Positions 34,397 through 42,141 of a stretch of 42,141 bases of DNA are shown piece by piece. The stretch's first letter is position 1, and each line of letters starts with the position of its first letter. Below the pieces are notes generated by a model, which had not been told where the DNA came from, made no database searches, and saw only the letters and a program-made list of their open reading frames with translations. The stretch is from Ectopseudomonas mendocina (GTDB taxonomy: Bacteria; Pseudomonadota; Gammaproteobacteria; Pseudomonadales; Pseudomonadaceae), in contig NZ_JADTQG010000025.1 in NCBI RefSeq assembly GCF_016008875.1, positions 1 through 42,141 on the forward strand, read 5' to 3'. The translations under genes and the position numbers were made by a program.

Positions 34397-34578
34397 CTGC
34401 CGCCGGCATTGGCGGTAACGCCAGTAACAGGACGGTAACACCCGCAATTGACTTCGCGCCCCCCCATCAGGACTATAGGCGTCCCGTTGCCCAGCGACGG
34501 GCGCACCTTTGATGCCAATCCAGGCCGGATTGCAGCCAGATAGAAGCGGTATACCGAGCCTGAGCGAGGACCTTTGAA

Positions 34579-35379
34579 ATGCCTGACGTTACCCTGACCA
34601 CCCTGCAAAGCCTGAAGCAGAACGGCGAGAAGATCGCCATGCTGACCGCTTATGACGCCACTTTCGCCCAGGTCTGCTGTCAGGCCGGCGCTGAAGTGCT
34701 GCTGGTCGGCGACTCCCTGGGCATGGTGTTGCAGGGCCACGACAGCACCCTGCCGGTCACCGTCGACGAGATGGCCTATCACACCGCCAGCGTCAAACGC
34801 GGTAACAGCGGCGCGTTGATCATCGCCGACCTGCCGTTCATGGCCTACGCCACCAGCGAACAGACCCTGCTCAACAGCGCCAGGCTGATGCAGGCCGGCG
34901 CTCACGTGGTCAAGCTCGAGGGCGCCGGCTGGCTGGCCGAACCGATCCGTCTGCTGGCCGAGCGGGGCGTACCGGTGTGTGCGCACCTCGGGCTCACTCC
35001 GCAGGCGGTAAACATCCTTGGGGGCTACAAGGTTCAGGGCCGCCAGGAAGCCCAGGCGCGCCAGATGCGCGCCGACGCCATGGCCCTGGAACAGGCCGGG
35101 GCCGCCATGCTGCTGCTCGAATGCGTTCCCAGCGAGCTGGCGACCGAGATCGCTCAGGCGGTGAAGATTCCGGTTATCGGCATTGGCGCCGGCCCTGGCA
35201 CCGACGGCCAGGTACTGGTCCTGCACGACATGCTCGGCCTGTCGCTCTCGGGCCGCGTCGCCAAGTTCGTGCGTAACTTCATGGAAGGTCAGAGCAGCAT
35301 CCAGGGCGCGCTGAGCGCCTACGTCAAGGCCGTGAAAGACGGCAGCTTCCCGGCAGCCGAACACGGTTTCTCCGCATGA
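34579..35379 (+). CDS. panB: 3-methyl-2-oxobutanoate hydroxymethyltransferase
   Basis: PanB makes ketopantoate from the valine precursor 2-oxoisovalerate and methylene-tetrahydrofolate. This is the first step to pantothenate. It has 266 residues. Motifs are MLTAYDATFA, VGDSLGMVLQGHDST (metal-site Asp) and VIGIGAGPGTDGQVLVLHDM. It overlaps panC by four bases (ATGA). Confidence 0.97.
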   Translation: MPDVTLTTLQSLKQNGEKIAMLTAYDATFAQVCCQAGAEVLLVGDSLGMVLQGHDSTLPVTVDEMAYHTASVKRGNSGALIIADLPFMAYATSEQTLLNSARLMQAGAHVVKLEGAGWLAEPIRLLAERGVPVCAHLGLTPQAVNILGGYKVQGRQEAQARQMRADAMALEQAGAAMLLLECVPSELATEIAQAVKIPVIGIGAGPGTDGQVLVLHDMLGLSLSGRVAKFVRNFMEGQSSIQGALSAYVKAVKDGSFPAAEHGFSA

Positions 35380-36233
35380 ACATGGTCAAGACCCTGCGCG
35401 AGCTGCGCGCTGCCGTGGCCCAGGCTCGGGCCGAGGGCAAGCAGATCGGCTTCGTGCCGACCATGGGCAACCTGCACGCCGGCCACGTGTCGCTGGTGCA
35501 GATCGCCGCCCAGCGCGCCGATTTCGTGGTCGCCAGCATCTTCGTCAACCCGCTGCAGTTCGGCGCTGGCGAGGATCTGGACAAGTACCCGCGCACGCTT
35601 GCCGCCGACCAGGAAAAACTGCTGGCCGCCGGCTGCCACCTGCTGTTTCACCCTGATGTCGCCGAGATCTACCCGCACGGCATGGGCGACCAGGCTCGCG
35701 TCAGCGTTCCGGGCGTCTCCGAAGGGCTCTGTGGCGCCAGCCGTCCGGGGCATTTCGAGGGCGTGGCGACCGTGGTGACCAAGCTGTTCAATATGGTCCA
35801 GCCCGATCTGGCCGTGTTCGGCGAGAAGGACTACCAGCAACTGGCGGTGATCCGCGCGCTGGTGCAGGACCTGAACATGCCGATCCAGATCATCGGCGCA
35901 CCTACCCAGCGCGCCGAAGACGGCCTGGCCCTGTCCTCGCGCAACGGCTACCTCAGCGCCGGGCAACGCAGCGCCGCGCCAGCGCTGTATCGAGGCCTGC
36001 AAGCGATCGCCGATGAACTGCGCCGTGGCGCCCGTGACTACACGCGGCTCATCGATGCAGCTCAGGAGCAACAACGCGCAGCGGGCTTCGTTCCCGATTA
36101 CCTGGAGATCCGCAACGCGGTGACGCTGCGTCCGGCACAGATGGACGATCGCCATCTGGTGATTCTCACCGCAGCACAGCTGGGCGGCACCCGCCTGATC
36201 GACAATCTTGTGGTTGAACTGCCGAGTCAGTAG
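35376..36233 (+). CDS. panC: Pantothenate synthetase
   Basis: PanC ligates pantoate and beta-alanine through a pantoyl-adenylate. It has 285 residues. The class I nucleotidyltransferase motif PTMGNLHAGH is near residue 27, and the KMSKS-like region is in LALSSRNGYLS. It is translationally coupled to panB. The next gene is pgi; panD, which supplies beta-alanine and follows panC in P. aeruginosa, is not present here. Confidence 0.97.
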   Translation: MNMVKTLRELRAAVAQARAEGKQIGFVPTMGNLHAGHVSLVQIAAQRADFVVASIFVNPLQFGAGEDLDKYPRTLAADQEKLLAAGCHLLFHPDVAEIYPHGMGDQARVSVPGVSEGLCGASRPGHFEGVATVVTKLFNMVQPDLAVFGEKDYQQLAVIRALVQDLNMPIQIIGAPTQRAEDGLALSSRNGYLSAGQRSAAPALYRGLQAIADELRRGARDYTRLIDAAQEQQRAAGFVPDYLEIRNAVTLRPAQMDDRHLVILTAAQLGGTRLIDNLVVELPSQ

Positions 36234-36266
36234 CTGCCTCCAAAGGCAGACGGTTACACTCATGGA

Positions 36267-36295
36267 GGCCCGGTTCGATCCGGGCCGTTGCTTTT
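36267..36295 (+). terminator. Intrinsic terminator of panBC
   Basis: GGCCCGG (36267-36273) pairs with CCGGGCC (36280-36286) around TTCGAT, followed by GTTGCTTTT. It fills most of the 79-base gap before pgi. Confidence 0.7.
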
Positions 36296-36312
36296 GCGGA
36301 TCAGGAGCTCCG

Positions 36313-37977
36313 ATGGCCTACTACCAGCAGCCTCAAGACGTTACCACCCTGCCGGCCTGGCAGGCCCTGCAGCAGCACCGCGCGGAAATGGCCGGTTTCA
36401 GCATGCGCGATGCCTTCGCCGCGGACGCACGGCGCTTCCAGCGCTTTTCCCTCGATAGCTGCGGGCTGCTGCTGGATTACTCGAAGAATCTGATCGACGA
36501 ACGCGGCCTGGAGCTGCTGATCCAGCTGGCCGAACAGGCTGGCCTGCAGCAGTCCATCGCCGCCCTGTACAACGGCGAGCATGTCAATGCTTCGGAGGGT
36601 CGCGCTGCGCTGCATACCGCTCTGCGCAGCCCGATCGGCCGGCGTCTGGTGGTTGATGGTGATGACATTATCCCCGACGTACACCGCGTCCTGAACCAGG
36701 TCACCGAGCTGGTCAGCCGCATTCACAGCGGTCTGTGGCGTGGCTACAGCGAGAAGCCGATCAAGGAAGTGGTGAACATCGGCATCGGCGGCTCCTTCCT
36801 CGGCCCGCAGCTGGTCTCCGAGGCGTTGCGCCCGTTCACCCAACGCGGCGTGCGCTGCCATTACCTGGCCAATATCGATGGCAGCGAATTCCGTGAGCTG
36901 ACCGCTCGCCTCGATCCGGAGACCACGTTGTTCATCGTCTCCAGCAAGTCTTTCGGCACCCTGGAAACGCTGAAGAACACCCTGGCCGCACGCGACTGGT
37001 ACCTGGCCATGGGTGGTCCGGAAGAGCAACTGCACCGCCACTTCATCGCCGTGACCAGCAACCGCAAGGCCGCCATCGAATTCGGAATCGGCGAAGAGAA
37101 TATCTTCCCCATGTGGGACTGGGTCGGCGGACGCTATTCGCTGTGGTCGGCCATCGGTCTGCCCATCGCCCTGGCCATCGGCGTGTCCAACTTCAAGGAA
37201 CTGCTGGCCGGCGCCTATGCCATGGACCAGCACTTCACCCAGGCGCCATTGGCCGAGAACATGCCGGTGCTGATGGCCCTGCTGGGCATCTGGTACACCA
37301 ATTTTTGGGGCGCGCAGAGCCACGCCATCCTGCCCTACGATCACTATCTGCGTAACTTCACCAAGCACCTGCAGCAGCTGGACATGGAGTCCAACGGCAA
37401 GAGTGTGCGCCAGGACGGCACGCCGCTGGACATCGCCACAGGGCCGATCATTTGGGGCGGCGTCGGCTGCAACGGTCAGCACGCCTACCACCAGTTGCTG
37501 CACCAGGGCCGCCTGCTGGTGCCGGCGGACTTCATCGTCCCGGTCAACAGCTACAACCCGCTCTCGGACCATCATCAATGGCTGTTCGCCAACTGCCTGT
37601 CACAGGCCCAAGCGCTGATGCAGGGCAAGACCCGCGAAGAGGCCGAAGCCGAACTGCGTGCCAAGGGCATGAATGAGGACGACGTGCAACGCCTGGCGCC
37701 GCACAAGGTGATCCCAGGCAACCGGCCGAGCAACATCCTAGTGATGAACCGCATCGCCCCATTCAACCTCGGCGCGCTGGTAGCGTTGTACGAGCACAAG
37801 GTGTTCGTACAGAGTGCCATCTGGGGCATCAACGCCTTCGATCAGTGGGGCGTCGAGCTGGGCAAGGAGATGGGCAAGGAGGTCTATCAGCGCCTGACCG
37901 GCGCCAGCGACGAGACGGCCAGCGATGCCTCCACTCAGGGCCTGATCGAGCACTTCCGCTCCCAGCATCGCGGTTGA
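36313..37977 (+). CDS. pgi: Glucose-6-phosphate isomerase
   Basis: Pgi interconverts glucose-6-phosphate and fructose-6-phosphate. In pseudomonads it serves mainly gluconeogenesis and the cyclic Entner-Doudoroff route. It has 554 residues from the ATG at 36313, with AGGAG upstream; the open frame extends upstream to 36208 without similarity. Family signatures include DWVGGRYSLWSAIGL and GGVGCNGQHAYHQLLHQG, with the catalytic Glu and His regions intact. It is the standard proteobacterial length. Confidence 0.97.
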   Translation: MAYYQQPQDVTTLPAWQALQQHRAEMAGFSMRDAFAADARRFQRFSLDSCGLLLDYSKNLIDERGLELLIQLAEQAGLQQSIAALYNGEHVNASEGRAALHTALRSPIGRRLVVDGDDIIPDVHRVLNQVTELVSRIHSGLWRGYSEKPIKEVVNIGIGGSFLGPQLVSEALRPFTQRGVRCHYLANIDGSEFRELTARLDPETTLFIVSSKSFGTLETLKNTLAARDWYLAMGGPEEQLHRHFIAVTSNRKAAIEFGIGEENIFPMWDWVGGRYSLWSAIGLPIALAIGVSNFKELLAGAYAMDQHFTQAPLAENMPVLMALLGIWYTNFWGAQSHAILPYDHYLRNFTKHLQQLDMESNGKSVRQDGTPLDIATGPIIWGGVGCNGQHAYHQLLHQGRLLVPADFIVPVNSYNPLSDHHQWLFANCLSQAQALMQGKTREEAEAELRAKGMNEDDVQRLAPHKVIPGNRPSNILVMNRIAPFNLGALVALYEHKVFVQSAIWGINAFDQWGVELGKEMGKEVYQRLTGASDETASDASTQGLIEHFRSQHRG

Positions 37978-38004
37978 TCGTTCAGCTGCGGCGCATCCGT
38001 GCGC

Positions 38005-38973
38005 CTAGCGGCAAAAGCGCTGACGATACTCCCCGGGCGTCACCCCCAGCGCCCGGGAAAATGCCTGTCTCAGATTGTACTCGTTGCCAAAGCCGCTACT
38101 CTGCGCCACGCGCTTGAGCGACGCCTGCCCAGCCTCCAGCAACTGGCATGCACGCTCCAGACGCAGGTGCAGCAGCAGCCGAGCCGGCGTCACCCCAAGT
38201 TCGGCCTGGCAATGACGATGCAGCGTACGCGGCGACATGCTCATGCAGGCCGCCATGCTCTCGACGTCCCAGGGGGTAGCCAGAGACTTGCGCAGCTCCG
38301 TCAGCAAGCGTTGCATCACGCCATCGGCGGGCGCCTGTTGGGCCAGCAACTCGGCGCTGAACTGGCGCTGCCCGCCGGGCCGTCTCAGGTACATCACCAG
38401 GCCCTTGGCCACCTGAAGCGAAACGTCACGCCCGTGGTCTTCCTCCACCAGGCTCAGGCAAAGGTCCATCCCCGCAGTCACCCCAGCCGAGCTGTAGAAG
38501 GCCCCGTCATGGACGAACAGACTGTCATGCAAGACCTCCACGTCTGGGTATAACCGCTGCAACAGCTCGGCATAGCGCCAATGGGTGACCATCTTGCGCC
38601 CCGTCATCAGACCGCTCTGCGCCAGCAGAAATGCGCCTGTGCACACCGAGGCACAGCGCGTCGCCTGTGACCCGGCTCGCATCAGCCACCGAGCGACATG
38701 CCCCTGCTGCAAGGCGCGTTGAACACCGTACCCGCCGGCAACCAGCAACGTGCTGTCGGTCACTTCCTGCGGCTCGGGCAACGGCTGGGTCTCTATCGAC
38801 AGCCCGCTACTGGAGGCGACCAGACCGCCCCGCGGTGAGATCGCCTCTAACCGATAGGCCGGGCGCCTCTCTACCGGCAAGTGTTCATCCACAGCGGCAA
38901 ATACGTCCGCCGGCCCGGTGGCATCGAGCAACTGAAACTCGGGAAACACCAACAGCAAGATCCTGTGCGGCAT
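38005..38973 (-). CDS. GlxA-family AraC-type regulator with an N-terminal DJ-1/PfpI domain
   Basis: This 322-residue regulator has an N-terminal DJ-1/PfpI (glutamine-amidotransferase-like) domain with the nucleophile-elbow motif ASVCTGAFLLAQSG. The C-terminal AraC double helix-turn-helix (about 215-320) contains RTLHRHCQAELG and GFGNEYNLRQAFSRALG. The GlxA group includes regulators of arginine, carnitine and choline use, but the ligand here is unknown. It is divergent from the exported DJ-1 protein gene, 105 bases apart, suggesting it controls that gene. In P. aeruginosa acs follows pgi, so this pair is an insertion at this site. Confidence 0.93.
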   Translation of the reverse strand: MPHRILLLVFPEFQLLDATGPADVFAAVDEHLPVERRPAYRLEAISPRGGLVASSSGLSIETQPLPEPQEVTDSTLLVAGGYGVQRALQQGHVARWLMRAGSQATRCASVCTGAFLLAQSGLMTGRKMVTHWRYAELLQRLYPDVEVLHDSLFVHDGAFYSSAGVTAGMDLCLSLVEEDHGRDVSLQVAKGLVMYLRRPGGQRQFSAELLAQQAPADGVMQRLLTELRKSLATPWDVESMAACMSMSPRTLHRHCQAELGVTPARLLLHLRLERACQLLEAGQASLKRVAQSSGFGNEYNLRQAFSRALGVTPGEYRQRFCR

Positions 38974-39078
38974 CGCATCCCTCCCGTAACCAATGGCAGG
39001 TTTTCACTCGTTTATGACATATGCGCCGGGCACGCACACGCCAGACTGATCTCATTTCCCAAACAGAGGAATGACGTC

Positions 39079-40143
39079 ATGTACAGAAAATGGCCACTGG
39101 CAGGCTTGCTGGGCTTGCTCTATTTCGCCGGTTACGTGAGTGCCACTGAAGAACGACTTTCCACCTACCAGCCGCGTTTTGAGCGCGAGCAGCCGGTGGT
39201 GGTCGTGGTCGCACAGAACCAGATGACGGAGCTGACGGACTTTGTGGTGCCCCTCGGGGTTCTACGTCGATCCGGCGCGGCAAGGGTGCTGGCGGTGGCC
39301 ACCGAGCCGGGCGCGGTGCAATTGATGCCGGCACTCAGTGTGCGCGCCGAAGCCAGCATCACCGAGTTTCAGCGCAACTTTCCCCAAGGCGCCGATTACC
39401 TGATCGTGCCGGCCGTACACGATAGCCAGGAGCCCCGCTTGCTGGACTTCATCAGACAGCAAGCGGCGCTGGGCGCGAGCGTTATCGGCATCTGCGACGG
39501 CGTGCTGCCGCTGGCTCATGCCGGCCTGCTGCACGGACGCCGCGCCACAGGGCATTGGTACTCGCGTGACCAGCGCCTGGGCGACTTTCCGGACACCCTG
39601 TGGCAGGAAAATCAGCGCTATGTGGTAGACGGCCGACTGATGACCACCGCTGGAGTCAGCGCAGCACTGCCAGCCTCACTCGCGCTGGTCGAAGCCATTG
39701 CCGGCACGGCCAAAGCGCGCACACTGGGCCGGGAGCTCGGGGTTGACGACTGGTCCACCCGCCATGACAGCGAGGCGTTCACCCTTGGCAGCCAGGGCTA
39801 CCTGACGGCAGCGGGCAACTATATCGCGCGCTGGAGGCACGAAACCTTCGCCGTCACCCTGTTGCCCGGGATAGATGAAGTCAGCCTGGCACTGCGTGTG
39901 GATGCCTGGGCGCGCACCTTCCGCACTCAGGTGCTGGGCGTGGCCCCTCAGCCGGTATTCAGCGCCAGCGGGCTGGAGTTCATACCGCAGCGAAGCGACT
40001 CTAGCGAATTGCCAGAGTTGCCGGGCGGCGCTACGAGCACCGCGCAGACGCTCGATCAAGCACTCGTAGCAATCGCCAGTCGTTATGGTGCAGCGACCCA
40101 ACGTCTGGTCGCCGCGCAGCTCGAGTATCAGCAGAACGAATAG
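39079..40143 (+). CDS. Exported DJ-1/PfpI-family protein
   Basis: This 354-residue protein starts at the ATG at 39079 (MYRKWPLAGLLGLLYFAGYV), a signal peptide with probable cleavage after SA at about residue 22. The DJ-1 domain (about 38-210) has an intact nucleophile elbow, VIGICDGVLPLAHAG, with Cys139. A C-terminal stretch (about 235-330: TFAVTLLPGIDEVSLALRVD, then VLGVAP and SASGLEFIP) resembles the first half of a second DJ-1 domain. The substrate is unknown. It is divergent from the GlxA-type regulator. Close homologues are usually labelled DJ-1/PfpI or ThiJ. Confidence 0.85.
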   Translation: MYRKWPLAGLLGLLYFAGYVSATEERLSTYQPRFEREQPVVVVVAQNQMTELTDFVVPLGVLRRSGAARVLAVATEPGAVQLMPALSVRAEASITEFQRNFPQGADYLIVPAVHDSQEPRLLDFIRQQAALGASVIGICDGVLPLAHAGLLHGRRATGHWYSRDQRLGDFPDTLWQENQRYVVDGRLMTTAGVSAALPASLALVEAIAGTAKARTLGRELGVDDWSTRHDSEAFTLGSQGYLTAAGNYIARWRHETFAVTLLPGIDEVSLALRVDAWARTFRTQVLGVAPQPVFSASGLEFIPQRSDSSELPELPGGATSTAQTLDQALVAIASRYGAATQRLVAAQLEYQQNE

Positions 40144-40240
40144 GCCCGGCAGCATGTCGAAATGTTTAAGCCTTGAACCAGGCGTCTGCCTGGGTGCAAC
40201 CTTGTGACCGTTGCGGACAAACAATTACAAGGACCCCGCC

Positions 40241-42141
40241 ATGTTCGAGATCACTCGCCATCCCGTGCAAGATGCCGTGCGCCAGCGCGCACACCTGGAT
40301 AACGACGCCTACCTGCGTCTGTACCAGCAGTCCGTCGAGCAGCCCGATACCTTCTGGGCCGAGCAGGCCAAGGCTTTCCTCGACTGGTTCAAGCCTTGGG
40401 ATCAGGTGCACGCCAGTGACCTGAAGCAGGGCCACGCCGAATGGTTCAAGGGCGGCCAACTCAACGTCGCCTACAACTGCATCGATCGCCATCTGGAACA
40501 ACGCGGCGAACAGATCGCGATCATCTGGGAAGGCGACAACCCGGCCGAGTCGGCCCACATCACCTATAACAAGCTGCACCATAACGTCAGCCGCCTGGCC
40601 AACGTGCTGAAAAGCCGTGGGGTGAAGAAAGGCGACCGGGTGTGCATCTACATGCCGATGGTCCCCGAGGCGGCCTACGCCATGCTCGCCTGCGCACGCA
40701 TCGGCGCCGTGCATTCGGTGGTATTCGGCGGCTTCTCCCCCGATGCCTTGCGCGACCGCATTCTCGATGCCGACTGCCGCACCGTGATCACCGCCGATGA
40801 GGGTGTGCGCGGCGGCAAGTACATCCCGTTGAAAGCGAACGTCGACAAGGCCCTGCAAAGCTGCCCGGACGTTTCTACCGTGGTGGTGGTCGAGCGCACC
40901 CAGGGTGACGTGGCCTGGGTGGAAGGCCGAGACATCTGGTACCACCAGGCGCTCAAGGAAGTCGATGCCGACTGCCCGGCCGAGCCGATGGACGCCGAAG
41001 ATCCGCTGTTCATCCTCTACACCTCGGGCTCGACCGGCAAACCCAAGGGCGTGCTGCACACCACTGGCGGTTACCTGCTCGGCGCGGCGATGACCCACAA
41101 GTACGTGTTCGACTACCACGAGGGCGACATCTACTGGTGCACCGCCGATGTCGGCTGGGTTACCGGGCACAGCTACATCGTCTACGGTCCGCTGGCCAAT
41201 GCCGCCACCACCCTGATGTTCGAGGGCGTGCCGAACTACCCGGACGCCTCGCGCTTCTGGCAGGTGATCGACAAGCACCAGGTCAACACCTTCTACACCG
41301 CGCCGACCGCCCTGCGCGCACTGATGCGTGAGGGCGCGGCCCCGGTCAAGGGCACTTCGCGCAGCAGCCTGCGCCTGCTTGGCACGGTGGGCGAGCCGAT
41401 CAACCCCGAAGCCTGGGAATGGTATTTCCATGTGGTCGGCGACGCGCGCTGCCCCATCGTCGACACCTGGTGGCAGACCGAGACGGGCTCGATCCTGATC
41501 AGCCCGCTGCCCGGCGCTACCGATCTGAAACCGGGCTCGGCCACCCGCCCGTTCTTTGGCGTGCAACCCGTGCTGCTCGACGAGCAGGGCAAGGAGATCA
41601 TTGGTGCGGGCGCAGGTGTGCTGGCAATCAAGGCCAGCTGGCCGAGCCAGATCCGCAGCGTCTATGGCGACCATCAGCGCATGGTCGACACCTACTTCAA
41701 GCCCTATCCCGGCTACTACTTCACCGGCGACGGCGCGCGCCGTGACGAGGATGGCTATTACTGGATCACCGGCCGCGTGGATGACGTGATCAACGTCTCC
41801 GGGCACCGCATCGGCACTGCCGAGGTGGAGAGCGCACTGGTGCTGCACGACGCCGTGGCTGAAGCCGCCGTAGTCGGCTACCCGCACGACGTGAAGGGCC
41901 AGGGCATCTACGCCTACGTCACCCTGATGAACGGCCAGGAGCCTTCCGAGGAGTTGAAGAAGGATCTGCTGACCCTGGTTGGCAAGGAAATCGGCAGCTT
42001 CGCCAAGCCGGAGCTGATCCAGTGGGCGCCAGGCCTGCCCAAGACCCGCTCGGGCAAGATCATGCGGCGTATCCTGCGCAAGATCGCCTGCAACGAGCTG
42101 GAGAACATGGGCGACACCTCCACCCTGGCCGACCCCAGCGT
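40241..42141 (+). CDS. acs: Acetyl-CoA synthetase (3' end outside the window)
   Basis: Acs activates acetate to acetyl-CoA through acetyl-AMP. 633 complete codons are present, and the frame is open to the window end; the usual length is about 645-652. AAGGA precedes the ATG (MFEITRHPVQDAV). The ANL-superfamily core motif is YTSGSTGKPKGV, the hinge is ITGRVDDVINVSGHRIG, and the acetylation-controlled lysine is in TRSGKIMRR. In pseudomonads acsA expression responds to MxtR/ErcS-type and Crc-linked control, but nothing specific is visible in the 97-base upstream gap. Confidence 0.96.
   Translation, partial: MFEITRHPVQDAVRQRAHLDNDAYLRLYQQSVEQPDTFWAEQAKAFLDWFKPWDQVHASDLKQGHAEWFKGGQLNVAYNCIDRHLEQRGEQIAIIWEGDNPAESAHITYNKLHHNVSRLANVLKSRGVKKGDRVCIYMPMVPEAAYAMLACARIGAVHSVVFGGFSPDALRDRILDADCRTVITADEGVRGGKYIPLKANVDKALQSCPDVSTVVVVERTQGDVAWVEGRDIWYHQALKEVDADCPAEPMDAEDPLFILYTSGSTGKPKGVLHTTGGYLLGAAMTHKYVFDYHEGDIYWCTADVGWVTGHSYIVYGPLANAATTLMFEGVPNYPDASRFWQVIDKHQVNTFYTAPTALRALMREGAAPVKGTSRSSLRLLGTVGEPINPEAWEWYFHVVGDARCPIVDTWWQTETGSILISPLPGATDLKPGSATRPFFGVQPVLLDEQGKEIIGAGAGVLAIKASWPSQIRSVYGDHQRMVDTYFKPYPGYYFTGDGARRDEDGYYWITGRVDDVINVSGHRIGTAEVESALVLHDAVAEAAVVGYPHDVKGQGIYAYVTLMNGQEPSEELKKDLLTLVGKEIGSFAKPELIQWAPGLPKTRSGKIMRRILRKIACNELENMGDTSTLADPS

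Noticed and set aside
34448..34478. Promoter candidate for panBC (TTGACT with TATAGG)
   Set aside because: The spacer is 19 bases and the -10 is weak, so it is mentioned only in passing.
40166..41887. A 573-codon open frame antisense to acs
   Set aside because: It lies opposite a clear acetyl-CoA synthetase and has no recognisable motif; it arises from codon bias.

Overview
The window is about 42 kb of a GC-rich Pseudomonas chromosome. Gene order closely follows the P. aeruginosa PAO1 interval from the msrPQ genes (PA4691-PA4692) to acs (PA4733). The evidence is gene content: tandem PrrF sRNAs next to a phu haem-uptake locus, cbrA-cbrB-crcZ, dksA-gluQ and pcnB-folK-panBC-pgi. Placement in the P. 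mendocina/oleovorans group is a guess. Nearly all of the sequence is vertically inherited core genome; no prophage, insertion sequence, integron or CRISPR array was seen.

Region 1 (1-7480). The left edge holds a strong leftward promoter that by position probably drives an rRNA operon outside the window. Leftward genes follow: msrQ and msrP (periplasmic methionine sulfoxide repair), pssA (phosphatidylserine synthesis), ilvC, and then ilvH and ilvI (branched-chain amino acid synthesis). A rightward ilvY regulator gene sits between ilvH and ilvC, so ilvC appears to have its own divergent, IlvY-type promoter.

Region 2 (7481-14751). This holds a DUF4124 protein, a leftward mrcB / TPR-lipoprotein / yqcC-like cluster (cell-wall synthesis), a fused phosphotransferase-like/AAA protein, a pentapeptide-repeat protein, a TfoX C-terminal-domain protein and the cyclic-nucleotide-domain protein CbpA.

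Region 3 (14752-22936) is an iron/haem block. Two almost identical PrrF sRNA genes, each with a promoter overlapping a Fur box, are followed by a leftward operon phuSTUVW plus an extra NTF2-like gene, and by the divergent outer-membrane receptor gene phuR. PhuR imports haem, PhuT-PhuU-PhuV carry it across the inner membrane, and PhuS handles it in the cytoplasm. PrrF RNAs repress iron-using genes when iron is low.

Region 4 (22937-32433). This holds a small Rieske protein, sfsA with an overlapping aminotransferase, dksA, gluQ, and the carbon-catabolite control cassette cbrX-cbrA-cbrB-crcZ. CbrB is a sigma-54 activator, and the sequence after cbrB carries inverted repeats, a -24/-12 promoter and the A-rich CrcZ sRNA that titrates Hfq/Crc. 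Two REP (GTAG-type) inverted pairs lie here.

Region 5 (32434-42141). pcnB-folK, panB-panC (no panD follows), pgi, a divergent pair made of a GlxA-type AraC regulator and an exported DJ-1/PfpI-like protein, and acs, which runs off the right edge.

The points most worth a second look are the tandem PrrF duplication with a shared upstream palindrome, ilvY separating ilvC from ilvIH, the absence of panD, the exported one-and-a-half-domain DJ-1 protein, and ligand-residue changes in CbpA and PhuR. No wholly new system could be established from sequence alone.
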